DNA from: Nitrospirota bacterium
GTDB lineage: Bacteria > Nitrospirota > Thermodesulfovibrionia > Thermodesulfovibrionales > UBA6898
Length of the DNA stretch: 64,000 bases
NCBI GenBank assembly: GCA_021825365.1
Contig: JAKAHR010000014.1
Location: 18,190-82,189 of the forward strand
Direction of reading: 5' to 3'
Part shown: one piece after another, positions 1 to 11,799 of the stretch
Layout of the letters: each line of letters opens with the position of its first letter
How positions within the stretch are numbered: position 1 is the stretch's first letter
Notes under the pieces: model-generated
What the model was told of the DNA's origin: nothing
The model's database searches: none
Seen by the model: the letters and a program-made list of their open reading frames with translations, nothing else
Program-made: the position numbers and the translations under genes

Positions 1-1
1 C

Positions 2-3232
<3,231 letters not shown>

Positions 3233-3267
3233 ACAGGCCTCCCCGGGCGCTCCGGTTGAGGAGCCGG

Positions 3268-6066
3268 CTACCGTCCGCCGGCAGCGAGGGCATCCCTTAT
3301 CTCCGTGAGCAGTTCCGTCGGGTTCAGCGGTTTCGAAAGGATCCTGACATTCTCCTCCAGTATCCCGCGCTGCGAAATGATGTCTGCGGGATACCCGCTC
3401 ATGAAGATCACCCTGACGTCCGGCTGTATTCTCTTGAGTTCCTCATATGTCTGCCTGCCGTTTCTCCTGGGCATGATCACATCACACAGGACGAGTTGCA
3501 CCCGTGCGCTGTTTTCACGGAACATCCTGACCGCGTCCTCCCCATCCACCGCCTCGAGCACGGTATATCCGTATTCTTCCAGGAGATGTCTGGCGACCTG
3601 CCGAGTGCCCGCGTCGTCCTCCACCAGAAGAAGGACCTCTGTTCCCCGCGGCAGGGGAGCCTGTTCCGGCGGGATCTGCTCGATTTCCGTCGTCGGCAGC
3701 AGGGGAAGCCATATCCTGAACGTTGTTCCACCGCCGGGCTCGCTGTATACATGAATGAAACCATTGTGCTTCCTGACGATGCCGTGGACGATTGCGAGTC
3801 CCAGCCCTGTTCCCTTGCCGACTTCCTTCGTCGTATAGAAGGGCTCGAAGATATGCTCCCGCGTTGCATCGTCCATCCCGGACCCGGAGTCTGATACGGA
3901 GACGACCGCATACGAGCCGCGCGTGATGTCGCCGCGGTCGGTTTCAACGGTCTCGCGCTCGGTCCCGATCTGCAGCCTTCCGCCGCCCGGCATGGCGTCC
4001 CTGGCGTTTGTCGCAAGGTTCATGAGGACCTGCTCCAGCTGTCCCCTGTCCGCCGACACGATCAGCGTCTCGCCGCAGAGGTTAAGCCTGCAGTCGATGT
4101 CCTCGCCGACCATCCGCGCCATGATCTTGTGGAACCGGAAGAGGCACTCGTTGAGGTTCAGGGGGTGCAGTTCAGCGACTTGCTTCCTGCTGAAGGCCAG
4201 CAGGCTTTTGGTGAGTTCCGATGCCCTCTCTGTTGACGCCAGGATGTGATCCACATACTGCAGCAGCGGATCGCCGTCCGTCATCTTCAGATGCAGGAGA
4301 GATCCGTACCCGACGATCGCGGAGAGGATATTGTTGAAGTCGTGGGCAACGCCTCCGGCCAGGATGCCGACCGCCTCCATCTTCTGGGCCTGCATCAGCT
4401 GGTCCTGCAGCCGGCCTTTCTCTTCTTCCGCCTGTCTGCGGCTGGTGATATCCCTTTCGATGGAAAGGAAGAAGGGGCGTCCCTGTTTCGCCTCAACGAG
4501 CCTGCTGCAGACTTCAACGGGGAAGCGCGTCCCGTCCTTCTTGGAATGCATTGTCTCGAACCGCAGCGTCTCGCCTGCCAATGCCCTGCCCGTAAGCTCC
4601 CGCATGGAGTCCTCGTCGAGTCCTTCGTCGATAGCGGTGATGGGCATGCCGAGGAGTTCATCTCGGGCGTATCCGTGGATAGCGCATGCGGCCTCGTTCG
4701 CATCGGCGATGATAAGGACTTTCCGTTCGATCGGCTCGAGGATGAGGATGTAATCCCCGGCCTGTTCGAACAGGGTCCTGTATTTCTGTTCGCTCTCGCT
4801 CATCGCCTCAGTGCGCCTCAGGATCTCCGCCTCCATCTCCTGGTGGCGGCTTTGAAACCTGTCGGCCATGGAATTGAACGATGCGGAGAGGATACCGATT
4901 TCATCGGTTCCCCCTATGCTGCAGCGGGCGGAGAGATCGCCCTTACCGATGCGCGTTGCGGTGTTGCTCAAGTCTTCGAGGGGCCGCAGCAGCTTTGCCG
5001 TTACGGTATACAGCGTGACAACGACGAGCGAAAGCCCTGCAAGCATGATGAAGACGGGCGAGAAGATGCTCCGGTAGACCGGGGCCATGATCTCGCTGCG
5101 GTCCTGCTTGACGATCATGCCGATGCCGAAATCAGGGGCCAGGCGCAGGTGCCTGACCGCGGCAAGTACCGGGATACCCCGGTAGTCCGTTGAATACATC
5201 GCCCCTGCGATGCCCCAGGCGGCATACCGCGCCTCCTCTGTCTCAAGCCGGTAGGCAAGAGGAGAGGCGCTGCCGCCCTCCGGAAGATGGTGGCGCAGGG
5301 GCGAGAGGATCAATCGCTCCATGTCGATGAGTACTACCTCTCCTGAAAGGCCGAGCGCCCGCGAAGGGCTCAGGAGCTGGTCCGCCATGTCGGTCACGGG
5401 GATCCGGAAGACAACGGCCGCGATCGCCTTGTCCGTCCGTCCTGTCTTTCCATCGCCGCTCACCAGGTGGCATATGTTAAGGTGCGGGGAGGACTGATTC
5501 CCATCGGCGCTGAAGAACATCCTCTCGGGCCCCCCCCGCAGCAGGCCTGAAAGCTGTTTCCCGTAGGGTGCCTCTTTACAGCACCGCTGCTCGTCCGTCG
5601 AGAGGACCACGTCGCCAGAGGCGGGGTCGACGATGTCGATCGCGTCGTAGATGGAGTAGACACTCCGTATCATGCCGATCTGCTCGGCAAGGTCCCGGAA
5701 CTCATCAGCCATCTTACCGGGGGTCACCCCTCCCGCCCGGTATCTTCGGATAAGGGAATTGATCGTCGCGATATTCCGGGAGTTCTCCGAAAAAGCTCGC
5801 GCATCGCTCTGGCGCTCGCCAAACCACGAGGTCACCTGCCGCTTCAGGTCATCGGCAAAAAGTGACAGCCTGCCGACCGCGTCCTCCTCCCGGCTGCGGT
5901 ATTCGCCCCGGTACAGGCCGAAGGGCAGCCCGAAGATATTCACCAGGATCATGGCGGAGAAGACGACAAGAATACTGACCGACAGCACAACAGTCATCCT
6001 GGTGCGGATCGTTGCAGGCACGCGGCGTTTTCTGTTGTCCGGCATGCCGGTCAAACGGTCATTCAT
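3268..6066 (-). CDS. Hybrid sensor histidine kinase (periplasmic sensor, HAMP, PAS, HisKA, HATPase, receiver)
   Basis: Membrane-bound two-component kinase of 932 residues. In order: TM1 (about 24-48), a periplasmic sensor region of about 290 residues resembling a double-Cache module, TM2 (about 340-362), HAMP, a PAS domain starting near EQKYRTLFEQAGDYILIL, HisKA with the phospho-accepting His in VAHDFNNILSAIVGYG, a HATPase domain (ATNARDAMPGGG, FYTTKEVGKGTGLGLAIVHG), and a C-terminal receiver domain with acidic pair VEDD and acceptor Asp in VLCDVIMPRRNG. Its start overlaps the stop of the upstream substrate-binding-like gene by 8 bases, so the two are coupled. There is no separate DNA-binding output, so signalling is by phosphorelay to an unknown partner. 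The ligand is unknown. Confidence 0.93.
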   Translation of the reverse strand: MNDRLTGMPDNRKRRVPATIRTRMTVVLSVSILVVFSAMILVNIFGLPFGLYRGEYRSREEDAVGRLSLFADDLKRQVTSWFGERQSDARAFSENSRNIATINSLIRRYRAGGVTPGKMADEFRDLAEQIGMIRSVYSIYDAIDIVDPASGDVVLSTDEQRCCKEAPYGKQLSGLLRGGPERMFFSADGNQSSPHLNICHLVSGDGKTGRTDKAIAAVVFRIPVTDMADQLLSPSRALGLSGEVVLIDMERLILSPLRHHLPEGGSASPLAYRLETEEARYAAWGIAGAMYSTDYRGIPVLAAVRHLRLAPDFGIGMIVKQDRSEIMAPVYRSIFSPVFIMLAGLSLVVVTLYTVTAKLLRPLEDLSNTATRIGKGDLSARCSIGGTDEIGILSASFNSMADRFQSRHQEMEAEILRRTEAMSESEQKYRTLFEQAGDYILILEPIERKVLIIADANEAACAIHGYARDELLGMPITAIDEGLDEDSMRELTGRALAGETLRFETMHSKKDGTRFPVEVCSRLVEAKQGRPFFLSIERDITSRRQAEEEKGRLQDQLMQAQKMEAVGILAGGVAHDFNNILSAIVGYGSLLHLKMTDGDPLLQYVDHILASTERASELTKSLLAFSRKQVAELHPLNLNECLFRFHKIMARMVGEDIDCRLNLCGETLIVSADRGQLEQVLMNLATNARDAMPGGGRLQIGTERETVETDRGDITRGSYAVVSVSDSGSGMDDATREHIFEPFYTTKEVGKGTGLGLAIVHGIVRKHNGFIHVYSEPGGGTTFRIWLPLLPTTEIEQIPPEQAPLPRGTEVLLLVEDDAGTRQVARHLLEEYGYTVLEAVDGEDAVRMFRENSARVQLVLCDVIMPRRNGRQTYEELKRIQPDVRVIFMSGYPADIISQRGILEENVRILSKPLNPTELLTEIRDALAAGGR

Positions 6067-7252
6067 ACCGGAACGTATCCAGGTGGTATTTCACCGGATC
6101 CGCGAGTACCTTTTTCATCAGGGAGTTGTCGAGGCTCTTCAATACCTGCTGCCATGAAGCCGAGGGGGGCAGCTTTCCCTTCTTGAGCAGGAATTCGAAG
6201 GCCCGGCGCATAAAGCCGTTTTCCCTGAATTCGCCTTCAGGGATGAATGGCGCCGCTGCATGCCGGAGGATATCATGCGCGGTGATAGCCTTGATGATGT
6301 CGGGGGAGGGTGTAAAAGGCCTCCCCTGGAGTTGTTCGGCTGCCTTGATATTCCACCGGGCGGCTGTCGTGAGATTTCTGTCGCTCTTCTTCATCCAGCG
6401 GAGACCGCGGAGGTATGAGGCCATCAGGATCTCCGCCACCTCCGGCTGTTCCCGCACCAGCCGGCTGCGGAAATAGATGAAGCTCGTATTCAGAAAGCTG
6501 TTTATGGTCACCAGATTCTTGTCCTTTGCGAGCGCCAGGGACGGGATCGGTTCCCATGCCGAAAAGGCATCTATCCTTCTTGCGGCAAGGGCCTGGGGCA
6601 GGTCCTGGACCTCCATGGTTACCATCTGGACGTCGGACTCTTTCATGCCGGCGGCCTCAAGCGCGATCAGAAGGCCGTACTGGGCTGTGGTGCCCTCGGG
6701 AAACCCGATCCTTTTGCCCCGAAGGTCGGACAATTGCCGATACTGGTTCGTCGTGACGATCGATGCATCGCCCAGCTTGATAATCCCGGCTATCGTCACC
6801 TCGGATGTTGCGGCGAGGACGAGACAGGGCATGTCCCCGCCTGTTGCGAGGTCGATCTCCCCGCGCTTAAAGAAATAGTTGATGTCAGGCCCCTTGAAGA
6901 AAGGATAAAAGACGATTTCATATCCCCGCTTCTTCAGGTCCTGCCTGAGGATCGCGTCATGCTTCATCACCTCGAATATGAGGCCGGAGGGCGCGGCCAG
7001 AGGCTGCGAGCCGAAATAGATGGTCCGGGAGTTTTTCCTGAACTCATACTTCGAATAGAGGGGATGGCGGTCAAGGCCGTCCGCCGCCGCGGAGGCGGTA
7101 CGGTCCGCATATGCCGTCACCCCGCAGGCGAGAACCACAAAAAGTATCCCGGCTACGGTACGAAAGCGCTCCTTCAACAGGTGCGTGCCTGGCCTTCCGC
7201 CGGCACGATCCCGGGCCGGCAGGCTCCGAAAGGAACGAAGGCCTTCAGTCAT
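6059..7252 (-). CDS. Periplasmic substrate-binding-like protein (NMT1/TauA-type ABC transporter component)
   Basis: A 397-residue protein from ATG 7252, chosen over the ATG at 7303 because GGGAGGG lies 8 bases upstream on the minus strand. A hydrophobic segment near residues 30-50 (TVAGILFVVLACGVTAYA) is a signal peptide or anchor. The body has hallmarks of nitrate/sulfonate/thiamine-precursor-type binding proteins: LIFEVMKHDAILRQDL, GEIDLATGGDMP, LRGKRIGFPEGTTAQYG, and a long C-terminal helical tail. No permease or ATPase gene is adjacent. Instead the stop codon overlaps the start of the hybrid kinase gene, so it may deliver its ligand to that sensor rather than to a transporter. That role is inference. 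Confidence 0.78.
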   Translation of the reverse strand: MTEGLRSFRSLPARDRAGGRPGTHLLKERFRTVAGILFVVLACGVTAYADRTASAAADGLDRHPLYSKYEFRKNSRTIYFGSQPLAAPSGLIFEVMKHDAILRQDLKKRGYEIVFYPFFKGPDINYFFKRGEIDLATGGDMPCLVLAATSEVTIAGIIKLGDASIVTTNQYRQLSDLRGKRIGFPEGTTAQYGLLIALEAAGMKESDVQMVTMEVQDLPQALAARRIDAFSAWEPIPSLALAKDKNLVTINSFLNTSFIYFRSRLVREQPEVAEILMASYLRGLRWMKKSDRNLTTAARWNIKAAEQLQGRPFTPSPDIIKAITAHDILRHAAAPFIPEGEFRENGFMRRAFEFLLKKGKLPPSASWQQVLKSLDNSLMKKVLADPVKYHLDTFRYE

Positions 7253-7362
7253 TCTCAATCCCTCCCTGTCTGCAGCGTAGTGATTACCCTGCGATAGAAG
7301 CATACCTCATTGCAGGGTGGTTGTTAAGGGGATCAGGGGTTGAAAATACCAGGCAGCATATG

Positions 7363-8316
7363 CTAGTGACCGGTGAGGCCGGTATCGCCGGCAGGCCCGG
7401 TGAGGCGGCTGCATGCCGGCTTTGCCCCGGCTTCTCCGGCAGGACGGATGATCCCCCCGTCTGAAGAGAAATGAAAGAGGCCGCGACCGTTCAGTTCCCT
7501 GTGGCACGCCTCGATGCAGGCCCCGCAGTTGACGCAGGAGATGTCCCGCCTGTTTCTGCGCGGTGTCACGTTCATGAAGCAGGCCCGGTCGCACCCCCTG
7601 CAGTTGGTGCACTCATCGACCCTCGATGTATCCATGCCTACCCGCAGGGAGACCGGACTTGCCCATCCGAAGAGCATCTGCATGAGTCCTGCCGCGCAGA
7701 CATAACGGCACAGGGCGTGCCGGACGAGGATCGAGGTGGTGAGCATGTAGATCGAAACCCCGATAATGCCGGCCTTCACGCCGAAGGTGAGGTCTCCGGT
7801 CATCACCTGGTGCAGGATCGTCCGTGGGGCGACAAAATACCCGGTCAGTGCCATGCCGCCTGCCACCGGGATTACCGCCGCGCACAGGAGGGCGAGGACT
7901 GGGTAGACAACCCTGTTGACGGGCCCGGGTTCAGGATCGTTCGGCCTGGACCGGTACAGGCTCCTCCTGCCGATGATCTTTACCGTCAGCCAATCGGACA
8001 GCTCAAAGAGAGCGCCCTCCGGGCAGAGCCATCCGCAGAAGAGCCTCCCGGTAAGAAACCCCAAGAGCGGGAAGAGGGCCAGGGCGAAGAGCCACGGAAG
8101 GATCGCCCGGAGAAAGATCTGCAGGGCCACGTGTGAAGAGGCAGTGAGCCCCTGCTCGGCGTAGAAGGCATCCTTCAGTCCGAGGCCCCAGACCTGTCCG
8201 AACAGGATCAATTCGCGGGAAGCGGCATCATAACGGAAGATGTCGAGTACCGGCAGGAGAAAGACCAGGAGTATGAAGGCGACCTGGGTGATGCGTCTAT
8301 AGACCGTCAGGCTCAT
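7363..8316 (-). CDS. Polytopic membrane 4Fe-4S protein, NapH/NosR C-terminal type
   Basis: A 317-residue membrane ferredoxin. The start is ATG 8316 (MSLTVYRRITQVAFIL); the longer open frame upstream only reads the antisense of the divergent gene. About five to six TM segments carry two CX3C(P) membrane motifs, CGWLCPEG and CRYVCAAG, followed by two cytoplasmic [4Fe-4S] sites, CTNCRGCDRAC and CVNCGACIEAC. Proteins of this type (NapH, NosR, CcoG-like) move electrons between the quinone pool and soluble or periplasmic acceptors. A similar gene starts 82 bases away in the opposite direction, with an FNR-like palindrome midway between them. The redox partner is unknown. Confidence 0.85.
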   Translation of the reverse strand: MSLTVYRRITQVAFILLVFLLPVLDIFRYDAASRELILFGQVWGLGLKDAFYAEQGLTASSHVALQIFLRAILPWLFALALFPLLGFLTGRLFCGWLCPEGALFELSDWLTVKIIGRRSLYRSRPNDPEPGPVNRVVYPVLALLCAAVIPVAGGMALTGYFVAPRTILHQVMTGDLTFGVKAGIIGVSIYMLTTSILVRHALCRYVCAAGLMQMLFGWASPVSLRVGMDTSRVDECTNCRGCDRACFMNVTPRRNRRDISCVNCGACIEACHRELNGRGLFHFSSDGGIIRPAGEAGAKPACSRLTGPAGDTGLTGH

Positions 8317-8349
8317 GGTCCAGCCTACCCCAGGGGGGAAAACGGGACC

Positions 8350-8363
8350 ATGACCTGCGTCAT
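8350..8363. promoter_or_regulatory. FNR/CRP-family-like operator, perfect 5-4-5 palindrome
   Basis: ATGAC-ctgc-GTCAT is a perfect inverted repeat with the half-site length and 4-base spacer of FNR/DNR-family boxes (consensus TTGAT-N4-ATCAA). It lies in the 81-base gap between the two divergent 4Fe-4S protein genes, centred about 41 bases from each start codon. A related box with the same ctgc spacer occurs at 12265-12278. Control of both redox genes by an oxygen- or NO-sensing regulator is inferred. Confidence 0.55.
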
Positions 8364-8397
8364 ACCACCGCCCGGAGCGGCGGGTTATCATACATTT

Positions 8398-9405
8398 ATG
8401 AGAAATCGCGGGCAACACGTGAGGATGCTGAGATACGGGGTGCAGGCCGCCTTCCTCCTGCTCACCGTCTTTATCGGATACCGGTTCTACCAGTTCGTGC
8501 TTCACTTCGAGGCGCCCGGGCATCCCTTTGTCGGGAGGCCGCCCTCCGTGGACGCATTCCTGCCGATCGCCGGGTTCATGTCCTTCAAGTATTTCCTGTT
8601 TACCGGGATCATCGAGCCGATGCATCCGGCAGCCCTCGTGATGTTCGTGGCGATAACGGGCGTCTCGCTGCTCCTGAAGAAAGGTTTCTGCGGCTGGATA
8701 TGCCCCATCGGCACCATCTCCCAGTACCTTTGGATGGCAGGGGAGCGGGTTTTTGGCAGGAATTTTCGTGTTGAAAAATATACGGATATCGCCCTGCGGT
8801 CGGCCAAGTACATGCTTATGGCGCTCTTCATACTCCTGATCGGCTTTGCCATGGCCCCCAATATGATGGTCCTCTTCTTTCTTTCCGATTACTATAAGGC
8901 GGCCGACGTGAAGACGATGAAATTCTTTACGGAGATGTCCTCTGCGGCCATGTGGTTCCTGGTTGTCACCGGAGGGCTTTCCCTGATCTATAAGAATGTC
9001 TGGTGCCGCTACCTCTGCCCGTACGGAGCTCTCCTCGGTTTGTTCAGCAAGGTAAGTCCGGTGAAGATACAGAGGGACGACAGCCGCTGCAAACATTGCA
9101 GGGCATGCACCGCCCACTGCCCCTGCCTGCTGGATGTGGAGAAGTCCTCTGTGGTCAGTTCCCCCGAGTGTTTCAGCTGCCTCACCTGTGTCAGCCACTG
9201 CCCGGAGGCGGGTGCCCTTGCGGTGACGGTCAGGGCGGGAAAAGTCCGCAGGCCTTTCAGTCCGTTCCTCTATCCAGCCATCCTGATTATCGTGTTTTAC
9301 CTGGTGATCGGCGCCGCCATGATCGGGGGAAAGTGGCATTCGCAGATCCCCTATGAGGAATACCAGCGGATCATACCGGTTTCGCAGCAGCTGGGGCATC
9401 CGTAG
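8398..9405 (+). CDS. Polytopic membrane 4Fe-4S protein, NapH/NosR C-terminal type
   Basis: A 335-residue paralogue-like partner of the divergent gene. The sequence has about six TM segments, membrane cysteine motifs CGWICPIG and CRYLCPYG, and two ferredoxin-like clusters, CKHCRACTAHCPC and CFSCLTCVSHCPE. An alternative ATG at 8350 has a purine-rich stretch upstream but sits inside the palindromic operator, so ATG 8398 (MRNRGQHVRMLRYG) is preferred; ATG 8425 is also possible. The product probably passes electrons between quinol and an unidentified acceptor. It ends shortly before the convergent cysteine-cluster gene. Confidence 0.85.
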   Translation: MRNRGQHVRMLRYGVQAAFLLLTVFIGYRFYQFVLHFEAPGHPFVGRPPSVDAFLPIAGFMSFKYFLFTGIIEPMHPAALVMFVAITGVSLLLKKGFCGWICPIGTISQYLWMAGERVFGRNFRVEKYTDIALRSAKYMLMALFILLIGFAMAPNMMVLFFLSDYYKAADVKTMKFFTEMSSAAMWFLVVTGGLSLIYKNVWCRYLCPYGALLGLFSKVSPVKIQRDDSRCKHCRACTAHCPCLLDVEKSSVVSSPECFSCLTCVSHCPEAGALAVTVRAGKVRRPFSPFLYPAILIIVFYLVIGAAMIGGKWHSQIPYEEYQRIIPVSQQLGHP

Positions 9406-9457
9406 GCACTGCGCAACAGGCGGACCTGCAGCTCCCTGAAAAGGGCAACAGCGACGA

Positions 9458-9967
9458 TTACTCCTTCTCCGTCTCCCGGTAGATATCCAGCAGGGCCTCC
9501 CGCTTCCGGCCCAGTTCCGTCGTCATCTCCATGAATCTTCGATATCGCCGGGCGGATAGGGACTGCATATGCTCAAGCAGAGGCGTGCAGAAATACCAGT
9601 TGCAGCGGTAAGGCCGCAGTGATCGGGCTATCAGGCATCCGCGCTCGCCCATGAACTGGCACGGGTCGCTGCCCGCCCTCCCTTTCTCGTACACCGGGAT
9701 CGCCTCGCCGAGGGCGCATAGATAGATAATGTCGGCGACCTCATGGTAGGAATGGCGGGTGGCGCAACAGACCTTCGCGCAGGAGGGACATACGACAGCC
9801 GTGTGGGCCTGGATAAACGCGCCGGTCTGTTCGGTGAGTTCCGCCACCTCCCGGGCAAGGGCACGAAGCGGCGTGAGTTGCGCCGCGTGCAATGCAAAAA
9901 AGGACGAGATGCGGAGGTAGTCATCCGTGCGGTCGAGGTACTCTTCAACAGACAGGGGCTTCTTCAT
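9458..9967 (-). CDS. YkgJ-like cysteine-cluster protein
   Basis: A 169-residue soluble protein with the spacing of metal-binding cysteines seen in the YkgJ/CxxCxxCC family: CPSC and a CC pair (VCCATRH), then C in DPCQFMGERGC, and CNWYFC. These cysteines are expected to bind zinc or an Fe-S cluster; the biochemical role of the family is not settled. The N-terminal half is helical (EEYLDRTDDYLRISSFF). It lies next to the membrane 4Fe-4S gene and is convergent with it, which loosely fits a redox or metal context. Confidence 0.7.
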   Translation of the reverse strand: MKKPLSVEEYLDRTDDYLRISSFFALHAAQLTPLRALAREVAELTEQTGAFIQAHTAVVCPSCAKVCCATRHSYHEVADIIYLCALGEAIPVYEKGRAGSDPCQFMGERGCLIARSLRPYRCNWYFCTPLLEHMQSLSARRYRRFMEMTTELGRKREALLDIYRETEKE

Positions 9968-10037
9968 CCTGCGACCTGTCTATGGTGGCGGGCATGCTGA
10001 AAAAGCCCGTACCGGCGCACCGTGAAGTCCCTTCTCA

Positions 10038-10682
10038 TTATCCGAAAAACTTCAGCCTGAAACGGCTGTTCAGGTACGGGTTCCGCGCCGACTCCTCGGC
10101 GATTGTCGTCTCCGGACCGTGGCCGCAGAAGACACGTGTTTCAGCCGGCAGCGCGACAAGCCGCTTCAGGGACTGCATGAGACGCTCCGTATTTCCGCCG
10201 GGAAGATCGGTCCTGCCGATTGAACCCCTGAAAAGGGTGTCTCCGGTGAAAACGACCCCCCCGCCGAAGAGGCAGATGCCGCCGGGTGTATGGCCCGGGG
10301 TGTGGATGATCGTGAATTCGAGCCCCCCGGCCCTGATCGTGTCTCCCTCCCGCACGAGCCTGTCGGCCGGGGGAAAGTCTTCGGGCTCGTATCCCCACGA
10401 TACGCACAGGTCTCGTGTCATCCGGTAGGTGTCGGCTTCCTCTTCGTGCAGGACAACGTGCGCGCCGTATGCGTCTTTCAGTTCCCGCATGGCGCAGACA
10501 TGGTCGTAGTGGGCATGGGTGAATACAATGTATTCCGGTTTCAGCCCCATTCCGTCGACCTGCCCGGTGATCCTCTCGGCTTCGTCCCCGGGGTCGATGA
10601 TGATCGCCGACGTGCCGGTATCTCCGGAGACGATGTAGCAGTTGACATCAAGCTGTCCGACGATTACCGTATGTATCTTCAT
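10038..10682 (-). CDS. Metallo-beta-lactamase-fold hydrolase (glyoxalase II-like)
   Basis: A 214-residue protein beginning MKIHTVIVGQLDVNCYIV, the standard start of the short glyoxalase-II-like branch. Metal ligands are visible: THAHYDH, HTPGHTPGG, the Asp in FTGDTLF and a late His in FCGHGPET. The usual function is hydrolysis of a thioester such as a glutathione or other low-molecular-weight thiol adduct; the exact substrate is unknown. A TATAAT on the minus strand (plus bases 10715-10720) upstream of the start could be its -10 box. Confidence 0.88.
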   Translation of the reverse strand: MKIHTVIVGQLDVNCYIVSGDTGTSAIIIDPGDEAERITGQVDGMGLKPEYIVFTHAHYDHVCAMRELKDAYGAHVVLHEEEADTYRMTRDLCVSWGYEPEDFPPADRLVREGDTIRAGGLEFTIIHTPGHTPGGICLFGGGVVFTGDTLFRGSIGRTDLPGGNTERLMQSLKRLVALPAETRVFCGHGPETTIAEESARNPYLNSRFRLKFFG

Positions 10683-10753
10683 CTGTTCTCCCCCGTGCTT
10701 CCTGCTGCCTACCCATTATACTGCATCTCAGCGCGGCAGTTGAAGGAATGGTC

Positions 10754-10782
10754 TTCACAAAAAGACGTTAATTCGCTACAAT
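10754..10782 (+). promoter_or_regulatory. Sigma-70-type promoter for the small selenoprotein gene
   Basis: TTCACA (10754-10759), a 17-base spacer and TACAAT (10777-10782) each match the consensus at five of six bases. A start site about 7 bases downstream would leave almost no leader before ATG 10792, so the message may be nearly leaderless. A weak AGGT lies 5 to 9 bases before the ATG. Confidence 0.5.
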
Positions 10783-10791
10783 AGGTCACGT

Positions 10792-10992
10792 ATGATTGAG
10801 ATCGGACAAATCAGCGAGAAGCCGCTCCGGTGCAGGGACTGCTCCGGCCTCCTGATCCTCAACTTCGGCTGAAGGAGCGTCAGCCTGCGCTGCAAGGATT
10901 GCGGCAAGAGATTCGGACTCGCCGATTACATCAACGAGATCGACGAAAAAACCTGGGAAAAGATTTCGGCCCGGCCCTGTAACCGGGCCTGA
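10792..10992 (+). CDS. Small dual-CXXC selenoprotein (in-frame UGA = Sec27)
   Basis: A 66-codon gene that a standard ORF scan misses because codon 27 (10870-10872) is TGA. Read as selenocysteine, the product has C14-R-D-C17, Sec27 in LNFGURSVSL, and C34-K-D-C37, then an acidic-hydrophobic tail (NEIDEKTWEKI) and a final Cys63. The symmetry of two CXXC pairs around the Sec, with the frame continuing into the second pair, argues against a chance stop. A 7-bp hairpin with a GGA loop follows 17-33 bases after the UGA, as bacterial SECIS elements do. The C4 pattern resembles a small zinc ribbon, and small dual-CXXC (seleno)protein families are known; function is unknown. A GC-rich hairpin (10968-10989) abuts the final stop and may end transcription. 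Confidence 0.8.
10889..10905 (+). promoter_or_regulatory. Candidate bacterial SECIS hairpin
   Basis: GCTGCAA (10889-10895), loop GGA, TTGCGGC (10899-10905) pair as a 7-bp stem with one G-U. The loop starts 24 bases after the UGA and opens with G, satisfying published rules for bacterial SECIS (stem of at least 4 bp, loop 3-14 nt with an early G, loop 16-37 nt after UGA). It would recruit SelB-tRNA(Sec). Confidence 0.65.
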
Positions 10993-11097
10993 GTTTCATC
11001 TTCAGCATGGCAGCATGTCCGGCGGGACATCCGGGCACAGCCTGCCGTGCAGAAGCTGCGGGATACGAGATGCCCGTCGAGCCGGGGGGCTCCTGAT

Positions 11098-11655
11098 ATG
11101 CAGATGAATGAGATGATGGAGTTTATCCTCGAAAAAGTACCAGCCGGAGTCATTGTCCTGGACAAGGCGATGAAGGTATGCTTCAGCAACAGGCAGGCAA
11201 ACAAATTTCTGCAGCGATACGAGCTTCCCGCCGAATTGATGAATGTCAGCAGAAGGATATTCGGCGCAGCCGGCAAGGCAGGGCTGAAGGACCTCTTTCC
11301 CGGGGAGATACACCTCGCAAAGAAATGCGTGGGCTCGCCGAGCAACTGGCTGTTCAGGGTCCATATCCTCGAGGGAACCGACACCTTCGTGGTCGTCTTC
11401 ATTCTGGAGGAGGCGGTGTCAGACAAACTCGACCTGAACAAGGTACGGCAGCGGTTCGGGCTAACGCGCAGGGAAACCGACGTGGTGAGGCGCGTACTTG
11501 ACGGCCTGAGGAACGCAGAAATAGCCGAGGACCTCGATATAACGCAGCAGACGGTCAAGGACCACCTCAGCAATGTCTACGGCAAGGTCGGGGTTGAAAA
11601 CAGGCTCGGGCTGGCGAGCACGCTTCTGACCCTCCCGGATTCGATAACCGGGTAG
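11098..11655 (+). CDS. PAS-like sensor with LuxR-type DNA-binding domain
   Basis: A 185-residue transcription regulator. The N-terminal part (MEFILEKVPAGVIVLD, then VCFSNRQANKFLQ) reads as a PAS-like sensor of about 110 residues, and the C-terminal 65 residues form a GerE/LuxR helix-turn-helix (LTRRETDVVRRVLDGL, then NAEIAEDLDITQQTVKDHL). ATG 11098 gives the natural N-terminus; a GTG at 11047 is an alternative. It is followed by a receiver-only gene and preceded by the small selenoprotein gene, all on the same strand, so it may regulate this cluster. The signal is unknown. Confidence 0.85.
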   Translation: MQMNEMMEFILEKVPAGVIVLDKAMKVCFSNRQANKFLQRYELPAELMNVSRRIFGAAGKAGLKDLFPGEIHLAKKCVGSPSNWLFRVHILEGTDTFVVVFILEEAVSDKLDLNKVRQRFGLTRRETDVVRRVLDGLRNAEIAEDLDITQQTVKDHLSNVYGKVGVENRLGLASTLLTLPDSITG

Positions 11656-11799
11656 CCACGACGGCATATCCGAAACCGCAGAGACCCCCTACCTGGGTAG
11701 TATTGACACCTTGGCCCTGATTCAGCAAAGTATATCATCGAAATGAGGGGATGATGCGGGATGCCCGCTGCCGGCCGGACAGATCCGGAGAGAGGGAAG

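Noticed and set aside
8317..9399. N-terminal extension of the minus-strand 4Fe-4S gene to 678 residues
   Set aside because: The extra 360 residues are the antisense of the divergent membrane ferredoxin gene; the true start with a normal N-terminus is 8316.
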